28,606 bases of DNA from Candidatus Woesearchaeota archaeon (GCA_019322475.1 JAHWIN010000076.1:1-28606); one strand, 5' to 3'; counted from the stretch's first letter, positions 13,581 through 21,242 are shown. Made by a program: numbers and translations. The notes: generated from the letters alone by a model not told the origin.

Positions 13581-14132
13581 ATGGAAGAATACCTATACGA
13601 GCTAAGGATACCTAAAGACAGGATAGCTGTTCTTATAGGAACTGAAGGGAAGATAAAGAAAGAGATAGAGGCAGAGACAAAGACAAGGATAGATATTGAC
13701 AGCAAAGAGGGGGATATCTCTATCTCAGGAGAGGATGCATTAGGCCTTTATTCATGCAGGGAGGTCATAAGGGCTATCGGAAGGGGGTTTAACCCTGAGA
13801 CAGCACGATTATTGTTGAAGGCGGACTATTGCTTTGAGCTGATAGACCTGAAGGCATATGCCGGGAAATCAAAGGACGCTTTGCTTCGGATAAAAGGAAG
13901 GATAATAGGGGCGGAGGGAAAGTCAAGGAAGCTTATAGAAGAGCTTACTGAAACCTATATCTGCGTATACGGGAAGACAGTAGGGATCATAGGCCTTTCA
14001 GATTCAGCCAGTACAGCAAGGGAGGCCATAGAAAAGCTGATGAAAGGAAGCCCTCATTCTACAGTCTACAGGTTTTTAGAGAGAAAAAGAAGAGCGATGA
14101 AACGGGAAAGGATGATGGGAAAAGGCATCTAG
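13581..14132 (+). CDS. KH-domain RNA-binding protein, archaeal Pno1/Dim2 type
   Basis: A 183-residue protein with two KH-type modules. The first is RIAVLIGTEGKIKKEIEAETKTRIDID (about residues 14-40). The second, from about residue 98, carries RIKGRIIGAEGKSRKLIEELTETYICVYGKTVGIIG with the RIIG-GKSR signature of Pno1/Dim2. The C-terminus SPHSTVYRFLERKRRAMKRERM is basic. Archaeal and eukaryotic relatives bind the 3' end of small-subunit rRNA with Nob1 and Rio1 during 40S/30S maturation; a role in 16S rRNA 3' processing is therefore expected. A TTTAAAAAAA box (about 13542-13551) and AGGA five bases before ATG support the start. Topoisomerase VI genes follow on the same strand from a separate promoter. 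Confidence 0.9.
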   Translation: MEEYLYELRIPKDRIAVLIGTEGKIKKEIEAETKTRIDIDSKEGDISISGEDALGLYSCREVIRAIGRGFNPETARLLLKADYCFELIDLKAYAGKSKDALLRIKGRIIGAEGKSRKLIEELTETYICVYGKTVGIIGLSDSASTAREAIEKLMKGSPHSTVYRFLERKRRAMKRERMMGKGI

Positions 14133-14197
14133 GGATCAGGTTCTGGTTTCTGACAAACAAATTTATCTTATGGATGAAGCCCTAACAAACAGAAAGA

Positions 14198-14204
14198 TTT
14201 AATA
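14198..14204 (+). promoter_or_regulatory. BRE/TATA-like box for top6B-top6A
   Basis: AGAAAGATTTAATA has a purine-rich BRE-like stretch followed by TTTAATA, centred about 32 nt before the ATG at 14233. Confidence 0.45.
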
Positions 14205-14232
14205 ACAAGCGCCTTTAAGTTTTTTTTGGAAA

Positions 14233-15981
14233 ATGGCAGAAGATGTACCTATTGCATTAGAGCTGGCAAAAAAGCAGAGGGAGATAGGCGTAGCAGAGTT
14301 CTTTGCCAGGAACAGGCATCTTCTCGGCTTTGACAACAAGAGAAAGGCCTTGATGACGACGATAAAAGAGGCTGTTGACAATTCTTTAGACGCTTGCGAA
14401 GAAGGGAGCATACTCCCTGAGATATCTGTTGAAGTCATAGACATGCAGAACGACAGGTTCAGGGTAACCATAGAAGACAACGGGCCGGGCATAGTGAAAA
14501 AGCAGATACCACATATCTTTGCAAGGCTTCTTTACGGCTCTAAGTTCTTTAAGCTTTCCCAGTCAAGGGGGCAGCAGGGGATAGGGATATCCGCATCTGT
14601 GCTTTATGCCCAGCTGACGACAGGAAAGCCTACAAAGATAATATCAAGGATATCAGGAAAGCATGATGCGCATTATTATGAGCTTAAGATAGACACGCAA
14701 AGCAACAAGCCGCACATAATAAAGGAAGAGACCCTGGAATGGGGCAAGGAGCACGGCACAAGGATAGAGCTGGAGCTTGAGGGAAGCTACCAGGGAGGCT
14801 CCCAGTCCATAGACCAGTACCTTAAGCAGACTGCAATCGTAAATCCTCATGTCACTATCATATATACAAACCCCAAGGCAGAGCAGATCATATTTGCAAG
14901 GGCTACAGACACCCTTCCGCATAAGCCTGTCGAGATAAAGCCCCACCCTTACGGCGTTGAGCTAGGCGTCCTTATAAGCATGCTTAAGATAACCGATTCA
15001 AGGACACTTCACTCATTCCTTATGAATGAGTTCTCAAGAGTGGGGGCAGGGACAGCAAAGGATATATGCGAAAACAGCGCTTTGCTTCCTAACACAAAGC
15101 CAAAGAACATCAACAGGGACATGGCAGAGAAGCTTCTTGAAGGGATTAAAAAGACAAGGATAATCTCTCCCCCCACCAACTGCATATCTCCGATAAAGGA
15201 AGAGCTGTTGGAAAAGGGGCTGCGGAAAGAGATAAATGCAGAGTTTTATTGCGCTACGACAAGGCCCCCTGCAGTCTATAGGGGCAATCCTTTTGTCGTG
15301 GAAGCTGCCATAGCTTATGGCGGGGAGCAAAGCGGAGACGATTCTGTAAGGCTCTTAAGGTATGCCAATAGGGTGCCTTTGCTTTACCAGCCGGGGGCAT
15401 GCGCAGTTACGAAATCAGCTACAGGGACCGCCTGGAGGAACTACGGGCTTAGCCAAAGCAGGGGGGCATTGCCGATAGGCCCTGCAACCGTAGTAGTCTC
15501 GATCAATTCTGTCTGGGTGCCTTTTACCTCAGAGAGCAAGGAAGCCATAGCACATTACCCTGAGATAATAAAGGAGATAAAGCTTGCCCTGCAGGAGGTA
15601 GGGAGAAAACTCTCAATATTCATACACAAGAAGAAGAGGATCCAGATAGAAGGGGCGAAAAGAAACTACATAGAAACATACATACCCCATGTTGCAGAAG
15701 CTTTGAAGGAGCTGGTAGGGTATAAGGACGGCGATGAAGAGAAGATAAAGAAGCTCCTTGAGGAGATACTTGAGAAGAAAAGGGGAAAGCTTGAGAAGAT
15801 AGAGATAGACAATCCTGATTATGACGAAGAGATGGCCAGGATAGGCAGGGAAACAAAAGGGGATAAGGAAGGAGAAGAAGATGCCACTGAAAAAAAAGAT
15901 AAGCCAGCAAAAGAAGAGGCTAAGAAATCAGGAGATGAAGGGGCAAAAAAAGAAAAGCAGACAAAACTTGGCGGGAACTAA
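14233..15981 (+). CDS. top6B: DNA topoisomerase VI subunit B (GHKL ATPase)
   Basis: A 582-residue ATPase subunit of topoisomerase VI, which couples ATP binding to double-strand passage by the A2B2 enzyme. GHKL motifs: N-box EAVDNSLDAC (N50), G1 DNGPGI at 82-87, and G2 SRGQQGIGISA at 111-121. The H2TH region follows (GAGTAKDICENSALLPNTKPKNI), then the transducer domain with the switch-lysine segment, ending near residue 510. The last 60 or so residues are strongly charged: an acidic/basic coiled stretch, then an Ala/Lys/Glu/Gly/Asp-rich tail ending KKEKQTKLGGN. This resembles the N-terminal extension of RpoA' in the same window. The stop codon is three bases before the top6A ATG, so the subunits are co-expressed. 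Confidence 0.97.
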   Translation: MAEDVPIALELAKKQREIGVAEFFARNRHLLGFDNKRKALMTTIKEAVDNSLDACEEGSILPEISVEVIDMQNDRFRVTIEDNGPGIVKKQIPHIFARLLYGSKFFKLSQSRGQQGIGISASVLYAQLTTGKPTKIISRISGKHDAHYYELKIDTQSNKPHIIKEETLEWGKEHGTRIELELEGSYQGGSQSIDQYLKQTAIVNPHVTIIYTNPKAEQIIFARATDTLPHKPVEIKPHPYGVELGVLISMLKITDSRTLHSFLMNEFSRVGAGTAKDICENSALLPNTKPKNINRDMAEKLLEGIKKTRIISPPTNCISPIKEELLEKGLRKEINAEFYCATTRPPAVYRGNPFVVEAAIAYGGEQSGDDSVRLLRYANRVPLLYQPGACAVTKSATGTAWRNYGLSQSRGALPIGPATVVVSINSVWVPFTSESKEAIAHYPEIIKEIKLALQEVGRKLSIFIHKKKRIQIEGAKRNYIETYIPHVAEALKELVGYKDGDEEKIKKLLEEILEKKRGKLEKIEIDNPDYDEEMARIGRETKGDKEGEEDATEKKDKPAKEEAKKSGDEGAKKEKQTKLGGN

Positions 15982-15984
15982 AAG

Positions 15985-17070
15985 ATGAAAAACAAGGTTC
16001 TTGAAGGGATAAAGGAAAAGGCAAATGGCGTTTATAAGTCAATAATGAAGAAGAAGGCCCCTGAGCTTGACCTTCCGCTAAGGTCATTGTCAAACGTCAA
16101 GTATGATGAGAAGGGCGGCTATTTTGAGATGCTTGGCAAGAAAAAAGAAAGGACGCTTACAGTAGGCACCATAAAGACATTTGCCCAGACACTAAGGATG
16201 ATGGGGTTGTCTAAAGAGCTTATAGAGCAGGATGACATAGCTACGAAAAGGGAGGCCTATTACGTATCCAAGAACTGGAAGGAAGCCATGTTCAAGGCCC
16301 AGCCTGACTCTGACACTGTGATGGATGATGTAGAGGCCATGATGATGGTCAACAGGGAGCAGCTCGGCTTTGTCCCTGAGGAAAAAGGGGGAGAGATAGC
16401 AGGAAAACTGATCGTGATAGACAAGGATCCTGAGACAAAGAAGGAGCTTAGGATCGACTGCACCAAGTTCGGCTCAGGGGCATATTCCATCCCTATATCT
16501 GTAGAGCACCTTAAGTTTGAGACAAAGGCGTCATTTATACTGGCTATAGAGACAGCAGGTATGTTCCAGAGATTGGTGAAGCACAAGTACTGGAAAAAGG
16601 CAAACTGCATATTAGTTTCGATGGGAGGCGTCCCTACAAGGGCATGCAGAAGGTTCATAAGAAGGCTTGCAGACGACAAGAAGCTGCCTGTCTATGTATT
16701 CGTCGATGACGACCCTTACGGGATAGGCTCTATCTACAGGACGCTTAAGGTGGGGTCAGGAAACGCAGCCCACATAAACAGGTATTTCTGTGTTCCCCAG
16801 GCTAAGTTCTTAGGGGTAACGCCTCAGGACGTAGTTGACTATAAGCTTCCTACGCATCCGTTGAAGGATGTGGATTTTAAGAAGATAAAGGACCTGCTCA
16901 GGAACGACCCTTTCATAATGCACCACAAGCCCTGGCAGAAGGCATTGAAGCAGATGCAGGAGATGAAGGTAAGGGCTGAGCAGCAGGCATTGTGCAGGTG
17001 GGGGCTTAATTACGTAATAACAAAATACCTTCCTGACAAGCTGAAGCATCCTGATAAGTTCTTGCCTTAG
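15985..17070 (+). CDS. top6A: DNA topoisomerase VI subunit A (Spo11-like)
   Basis: A 361-residue catalytic subunit that cleaves both DNA strands and is the archaeal homologue of Spo11. The winged-helix/CAP-like domain carries the active-site tyrosine in ATKREAYYVSKNW, most likely Y93 by analogy with the second Tyr of the motif in Spo11 relatives. The Toprim domain supplies E189 (FILAIETAGMF) and the acidic pair in VFVDDDPYGIGSIYR (D241, D243) for Mg2+. Conserved GGVPTRACRRFIRRL lies between them. Length and order are normal. It is the last gene of the top6B-top6A unit and converges on the EamA-type transporter. Confidence 0.97.
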   Translation: MKNKVLEGIKEKANGVYKSIMKKKAPELDLPLRSLSNVKYDEKGGYFEMLGKKKERTLTVGTIKTFAQTLRMMGLSKELIEQDDIATKREAYYVSKNWKEAMFKAQPDSDTVMDDVEAMMMVNREQLGFVPEEKGGEIAGKLIVIDKDPETKKELRIDCTKFGSGAYSIPISVEHLKFETKASFILAIETAGMFQRLVKHKYWKKANCILVSMGGVPTRACRRFIRRLADDKKLPVYVFVDDDPYGIGSIYRTLKVGSGNAAHINRYFCVPQAKFLGVTPQDVVDYKLPTHPLKDVDFKKIKDLLRNDPFIMHHKPWQKALKQMQEMKVRAEQQALCRWGLNYVITKYLPDKLKHPDKFLP

Positions 17071-17113
17071 GTTTCTTTTGCAGCTAAAAACTTTGTTTTG
17101 AAATCAAATCCTT

Positions 17114-17148
17114 GCCAGGCATAGCCTGTGCTGATGGCTTTTTCTCTT
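17114..17148 (+). terminator. Hairpin plus T-run after top6A
   Basis: GCCAGGCATAGCCTGTGCTGATGGC can fold with GCCA/TGGC and GCA/TGC arms separated by a bulge, followed by TTTTTCTCTT. A pyrimidine run after a stop codon is the usual archaeal termination signal. It ends against the stop of the convergent gene. Confidence 0.4.
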
Positions 17149-17149
17149 A

Positions 17150-18046
17150 TCACACAGCCACGATCAGATACAGCCCTGCAAGCATCAATGCTATTGCAGC
17201 TATCTTTATGGATATAACTTTTATGCTAAGCTCTTCCTTTAGGATCTTAGGGAAGAACGAGGATAAGAATATGACAAGGATAAACACAAATATCGTCTCA
17301 AAGCCCTGGGTTACCTTGACCAGCGATACAGGGCCCCTTTGTATGGCGAGATATATAAAAAAGAAAGCTATCATCCCGATTATCTCCGCGCTGTAGACCA
17401 ATGACGTCTGCTTCAGGTTCAGGTCATGGATTATCTTTTTTGTGCACCTTCTTGCAGAAGGGAAAAGCAGGATGATAAGGAATATTGACAGGATATATCC
17501 TGCTTCCCTGTAGATCATCATCGTCGCCAGATTTATGCTGGATATATGCTTGAAGACGATGTCCTGGGCAGCGAAAGCGAAGGATGAAAGGAACACTAAC
17601 AATGCCCCAAACGTAAGCTTTATCCTCTCTTCTATCCTTTTGAATGATATCAGCGTAGAGCCTGTAAAGATAAGGGCAAATGCGATATACTGGCCTATCG
17701 CCAAAGCCTCCTTAAGGAATAATGACGACAGGACCAATACGAACAGAGGGCCTACCCCAAACAGGATATACACCCTGGACAGCTCTTCCTTGTGTATGGC
17801 TTCCAGGTAAAAATAATAGCCCAGGGTTGTAAGCACTCCTGTCGATAATGCAAATATGGTTTCCCTTGCAGGCAGGAACATGAAAGGCTCAAACAACAAA
17901 GTGATAAGCGCAAAAAGGCAGGTGGGAAATATAAAGATAAGGTAGCCTATGGAGCTTTCGATATACCTTACCCTGCAGAACCTGTTGATTATGGCAGTTA
18001 TTGACCAGATAAATGATGCAGCCAGAACAAAGATTACCCAGATCAT
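17150..18046 (-). CDS. EamA/DMT-family membrane transporter
   Basis: A 298-residue integral membrane protein with about ten hydrophobic helices in two repeated halves, the plan of the drug/metabolite transporter (EamA, 5+5 TM) superfamily. The family signature region is seen in the first half (GVLTTLGYYFYLEAIHKEELSRVYILFGVGPLFVLVLSSLFLKEAL, with the typical helix ending in FLKE) and again in the second half (YLAIQRGPVSLVKVTQGFETIFVFILVIFLSSFF). The substrate cannot be inferred. Its ATG overlaps the stop of the truncated Dph2 ORF by four bases (18043-18046), so translation is probably coupled to that fragment. No promoter of its own is evident. Confidence 0.88.
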   Translation of the reverse strand: MIWVIFVLAASFIWSITAIINRFCRVRYIESSIGYLIFIFPTCLFALITLLFEPFMFLPARETIFALSTGVLTTLGYYFYLEAIHKEELSRVYILFGVGPLFVLVLSSLFLKEALAIGQYIAFALIFTGSTLISFKRIEERIKLTFGALLVFLSSFAFAAQDIVFKHISSINLATMMIYREAGYILSIFLIILLFPSARRCTKKIIHDLNLKQTSLVYSAEIIGMIAFFFIYLAIQRGPVSLVKVTQGFETIFVFILVIFLSSFFPKILKEELSIKVISIKIAAIALMLAGLYLIVAV

Positions 18047-18288
18047 TTTTTGAATTCAGAATGTCCCCATTGTATAAGCAGGTCAACTTTATCCCTTAAG
18101 TCAGGAACATCACATGCCCCAAAGCAGGAGCCTGCCCAGATGATGCACCTTGCAGCCGTATCTTTCTCTATCCTGCCAGCTATCTCTTTCGCTCTAGGCT
18201 TCAATCCGTCAGGAAGCTGTATGCAGACAGACTTTGCTTTCTGCTTCTTTATCTCCCTGATAGCTTTGTCCAGCTCCAGATCGTACAT
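18043..18288 (-). CDS. dph2: Truncated diphthamide synthase Dph2 (N-terminal domain only)
   Basis: An 81-residue ORF matching the first of the three domains of Dph2, the radical [4Fe-4S] enzyme that moves 3-amino-3-carboxypropyl from SAM to a histidine of EF-2. Recognisable: LDKAIREIKKQKAKSVCIQLPDGLKPRAKEIAGRI, the GSCFGACDVPDLRDKVDLLIQWGHSEF stretch with the first cluster cysteine (GACD), and then a stop (FKK-TGA). Archaeal Dph2 normally exceeds 300 residues; domains 2 and 3 with the other two cluster cysteines are absent. The next codons belong to the EamA gene, overlapping by ATGA. It retains a TATA box 26 nt upstream. It is either a remnant kept as a leader cistron for the transporter, or one part of a split Dph2 whose other domains lie elsewhere. 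Enzyme activity alone is unlikely. Confidence 0.8.
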   Translation of the reverse strand: MYDLELDKAIREIKKQKAKSVCIQLPDGLKPRAKEIAGRIEKDTAARCIIWAGSCFGACDVPDLRDKVDLLIQWGHSEFKK

Positions 18289-18310
18289 ATTGGGGTAAAA
18301 TCAGGATAGA

Positions 18311-18320
18311 TTATAAAAAG
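18311..18320 (-). promoter_or_regulatory. TATA box for the dph2 fragment-transporter unit
   Basis: CTTTTTATAA on the minus strand is centred about 26 nt before the ATG at 18288. Confidence 0.5.
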
Positions 18321-18331
18321 GTTTGTTTTAG

Positions 18332-18372
18332 CTGGAGAGGTGTGGTTGTTGGAGGGTATGGGGGTTGTGTGT
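18332..18372 (+). other. GT-rich, cytosine-poor tract with G-runs
   Basis: Between the divergent dph2 promoter and the accessory gene, the plus strand is nearly devoid of C and carries repeated GG/GGG/GGGGG runs separated by short T/A spacers. It could form a two-layer G-quadruplex or simply reflect skew. No gene is seen in 18289-18464. Confidence 0.35.
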
Positions 18373-18464
18373 TAAATACATGTTCCCCGCTGGTGGAGTA
18401 ATTACATTATTATAAACGACAACAAAAAGGCACTTTGATTAGAAAAGAGACAAAAAGAGGGGAA

Positions 18465-19643
18465 TTAAAATTCCACCACCCATCTCGGAAGGTAAGTCTC
18501 AGGTCTGATACTCACTCCCTGTATTTTATACAACTTAAAATGCTTAATCTGATTTCCTCTCGTTCTATCTAATCCGAAAAAAGCTTCACCATTTTTATAT
18601 CTAAAAGAATACGGTTCCACAACTCTAATAATTCCATCATATTTCAAATTTATCAACTTTCTTTCCCTTCCTGCTTCAATGATGGCTTCCCGAATGCTTG
18701 ATCTTATTACTCTATAGCTTCTAGTAAATGCTTCAGAAGGCACAAGAGTTTCTAGGACTTCCTTATTAAATATTAATTCTACAAATTCTGTATATCTATT
18801 TATAGCATTGTTACTTGAGATAATGTGAATTTCAGGGCAGACTATTGTTTTACCCCAATGATCCTTGATTATACCTAATTTCTCTTCAACCAATAATTCC
18901 TCTTTACCTCCGAATGGAACATTCTTAAAGATTGTTTTTTCTAGGAAGGCCCTAGCTATATTTGTCTTACTTATTGGAATCTTATCCATGAGAACTATTT
19001 TTACAATATCAAAAAGATCTCTTGGTCTTGATCTCTGTATAATACTCCTTAATTTCTCAGATAAAATTTCTTCAAGGGAATAACAGACAACATTTGCCTT
19101 ACATGTTTCGGAGTCAGAGTAGTTGTGGATAATTTGATGAGATTGATGTGGAAATACCATCCTTTCATAGCTGGAAATATCAAATTTTATTTTGAAAGTT
19201 ACTCGTTCATCACCAGCAATACCCTTAAAATAAGTTCTACCCTCAAAAACAAGACTTCCTTTTTCAACACCAGGGATTTCTTCCACTTTCAGCTTATTAT
19301 CGATAAAAGGTATAGCTACACTATCCTTAAGAGAAGAACATATTCTCCTTAAAGCACCCTCAAATTTGGATACGGAAATTGGTCGTACCATAGTAAAGTC
19401 CAAATCATCGGAAAACCTTGTTTCTGAGAAATATATTTTTCTTAAGCAATTTCCTCCTTTCAGAATAAATTTGTTTTTTAAAAAAGGATCTGTATAGATA
19501 CCTTTTAACAGCCAGCCCATTACATAATCCTTTTCAACATGGGATAATGGAATTCCTAGTACTTTTGATTTTTGCATTAATTCGGATTCATCTATCATAT
19601 TATTGATAAGTTTAGGTTCATTTAAATCATTTACGTCAGGCAC
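18465..19643 (-). CDS. AbiEii/AbiGii-type nucleotidyltransferase with C-terminal WYL-like module
   Basis: A 392-residue protein. Residues about 16-260 are an AbiEii-like nucleotidyltransferase: HVEKDYVMGWLLKGI, the GG motif FILKGGNCLRKIYF (about 59-72), the metal-binding acidic motif TRFSDDLDFT (75-84; D80/D82), and the downstream EEILSEKLRSIIQRSRPRDLFDI signature (191-213). AbiEii toxins transfer nucleotides to RNA/tRNA targets in type IV abortive-infection toxin-antitoxin pairs. Residues about 325-380 resemble a WYL domain (VVEPYSFRYKNGEAFFGLDRTRGNQIKHFKLYKIQGV), but the W-Y-L triad itself is altered. The frame opens with GTG at 19643, the coordinate used here; TTTAAAAATA about 21-25 nt upstream could serve as its TATA box. 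ATG at 19598 is an alternative start. No AbiEi-like partner is adjacent. The AT-rich base composition differs from the neighbours, suggesting transfer. Confidence 0.88.
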   Translation of the reverse strand: MPDVNDLNEPKLINNMIDESELMQKSKVLGIPLSHVEKDYVMGWLLKGIYTDPFLKNKFILKGGNCLRKIYFSETRFSDDLDFTMVRPISVSKFEGALRRICSSLKDSVAIPFIDNKLKVEEIPGVEKGSLVFEGRTYFKGIAGDERVTFKIKFDISSYERMVFPHQSHQIIHNYSDSETCKANVVCYSLEEILSEKLRSIIQRSRPRDLFDIVKIVLMDKIPISKTNIARAFLEKTIFKNVPFGGKEELLVEEKLGIIKDHWGKTIVCPEIHIISSNNAINRYTEFVELIFNKEVLETLVPSEAFTRSYRVIRSSIREAIIEAGRERKLINLKYDGIIRVVEPYSFRYKNGEAFFGLDRTRGNQIKHFKLYKIQGVSIRPETYLPRWVVEF

Positions 19644-19650
19644 TAGTTAC

Positions 19651-19791
19651 TTATGGAATATTTTTAAATCCCTTAAATTTTCCATACACCATTAAAGCAC
19701 CTGCAGAAACAAATTGAGCACCAAATACCATTTCATATCCATTAGGATTATTTGAAGTAAAAAATAAATTCTTACACTCTTCACCAAACAT
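19651..19791 (-). CDS. 46-residue ORF upstream of the AbiEii-like gene
   Basis: The minus strand encodes MFGEECKNLFFTSNNPNGYE... ending KGFKNIP-TAA, eight nucleotides before the GTG of the AbiEii-like gene. A TTTATAAA box lies about 30 nt before its ATG, so it is plausibly expressed as a leaderless first cistron. It is too short for a normal AbiEi antitoxin (about 200 residues) and I recognise no family. It may be an antitoxin remnant, an unrelated small partner, or a leader ORF. Confidence 0.4.
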   Translation of the reverse strand: MFGEECKNLFFTSNNPNGYEMVFGAQFVSAGALMVYGKFKGFKNIP

Positions 19792-19817
19792 AAACTATTG
19801 ACCTCTGCTCCATTAAT

Positions 19818-19825
19818 TTTATAAA
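19818..19825. promoter_or_regulatory. Shared palindromic TATA box TTTATAAA (divergent promoter)
   Basis: TTTATAAA reads the same on both strands. It is centred about 27 nt before the plus-strand ATG at 19848 (phosphohexomutase) and about 30 nt before the minus-strand ATG at 19791 (46-residue ORF). Both distances fit leaderless archaeal transcription, so a single TBP site may drive both directions. Confidence 0.5.
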
Positions 19826-19847
19826 CCTGCTTCTTCTCTCTGTGCAT

Positions 19848-21242
19848 ATGCTTGTCCAGTCATTTTCAGGGGTAAGGGGCGTGTATGGGAAGGACCTTAC
19901 AGATGAGACTGCCCTGATATATGGCTATACTTTCAATAGGTTCCTGAAAGAGAAGCTGAACAAAGAGCCTCTTATAGTCATAGGGTACGACACCCGGCCT
20001 TCATCTGAAACATTAAGGGATTCTGTCTCCAGGCCATTCTCTGATATCATAGATGTGGGCATAGCTCCTGTCGCTGCTCTCGAGCTTGCTGTAAGGGAAT
20101 TCGGTGCAGATGGAGGGGTGATGATAACTGCATCGCATAATGAGCCTGAGTACAACGGCTTTAAGTTCCTGGATAAGGACGGGGCTGTCCTGAGGCCTGA
20201 TGACATGGCCAGGGCCATATCCATGTTCAAAAAAAACTTCAGGGACAAGGAAAGGATCATCAATGCTGTAATGCAGGATGAAGCCGGGCTTAAGGCCAAA
20301 AATATACAGGATAAGAATAAAGAGGCGATATCAAGGTATTCTATTTTTCTTAAAGGGCTGATTGGGAATATAAGGGGGGGCAGGAGGATAATAATAGACG
20401 TAAATGGGGGGTCAGGGATATGCCTGAAGGGCATCCTGGATACCATGGGGATCAGGAACATTATTCTTGTGAACAGCGACAAGGGAAAATTCATCAGGAG
20501 GATAGAGCCTGACAGGGAATCCCTTAAGGGGCTTAAGAAACTGATAGAGAAAGAGGGGGCTGAATTTGCCGTAGGCCTTGACTGCGATGCAGATAGGGCT
20601 GAGATACTGCTGAGAGACGGAACCCTGATAGACGGCAATTACCTGCTTGCGCTTATAGAAGATGATATACTTAAAAAAAAGAAGGGAACAGTGGTCGTAA
20701 ATGACGCCACCTCAGGCATCATAAGGGAGATAGCAGAAAAACATGGTTCTGATGTCAGGGAGGTTGAGGTAGGGGAGATAAACGTGGTAGATGAGATGCT
20801 GAAACTGAACTCTCCTGTAGCAGGAGAGGGATCTAACGGAGGAGTCATAATACCCCCTTCAAGATGCAGGGACGGCATACTTTCGTCATTATACCTCCTT
20901 AAGATAATAGAAGAGAAGGGCAAGCCTCTAAGCAGCATCATAAAAGAGCTGCCGGCATACTTCAGCATACAGAAGAAGGTAAAACTCAATAGCCCTTCAG
21001 ATTATAAGCGGATGAGGCCTGCCATAAAAGCATACTACATGAAAAAAGGGAAAAGGATCCGGGAAACTGGGGGCATCACAGGGGGCCTGAAGGCCATAAT
21101 AGATGACAAGAGCTTTGTGTGGTTCAGGGCATCTAAGACAGAGCCCTGCCTTTTAAGGGTAATAGCAGATTCCTGTTCAGAGAAAGGCTCTGAAAGGCTG
21201 ATAAAAGAGGCTTTTTCCCTGGTCAAAGAGATAGATTTATAA
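19848..21242 (+). CDS. Phosphoglucomutase/phosphomannomutase family (alpha-D-phosphohexomutase)
   Basis: A 464-residue four-domain phosphohexomutase interconverting 1- and 6-phosphosugars, relatives of ManB/GlmM/Pgm. The phosphoserine loop VMITASHNEPEYNGFKF has catalytic S96 in TASHN (94-98). The metal-binding loop is DCDADR (245-250), where most homologues have DGDGDR or DGDADR. The sugar-specificity loop reads GEGSNGGVI instead of GExSGH, and the phosphate-binding C-terminal motif RASKTEPCLLRV departs from RxSGTEP. These changes make substrate assignment unsafe; glucosamine, mannose and glucose phosphates are all possible. I choose ATG 19848 (MLVQSFSGVRG), though an in-frame GTG at 19842 exists, because the TATA box spacing and the family N-terminus fit. 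A TATA box for the following genes overlaps its stop codon. Confidence 0.9.
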   Translation: MLVQSFSGVRGVYGKDLTDETALIYGYTFNRFLKEKLNKEPLIVIGYDTRPSSETLRDSVSRPFSDIIDVGIAPVAALELAVREFGADGGVMITASHNEPEYNGFKFLDKDGAVLRPDDMARAISMFKKNFRDKERIINAVMQDEAGLKAKNIQDKNKEAISRYSIFLKGLIGNIRGGRRIIIDVNGGSGICLKGILDTMGIRNIILVNSDKGKFIRRIEPDRESLKGLKKLIEKEGAEFAVGLDCDADRAEILLRDGTLIDGNYLLALIEDDILKKKKGTVVVNDATSGIIREIAEKHGSDVREVEVGEINVVDEMLKLNSPVAGEGSNGGVIIPPSRCRDGILSSLYLLKIIEEKGKPLSSIIKELPAYFSIQKKVKLNSPSDYKRMRPAIKAYYMKKGKRIRETGGITGGLKAIIDDKSFVWFRASKTEPCLLRVIADSCSEKGSERLIKEAFSLVKEIDL

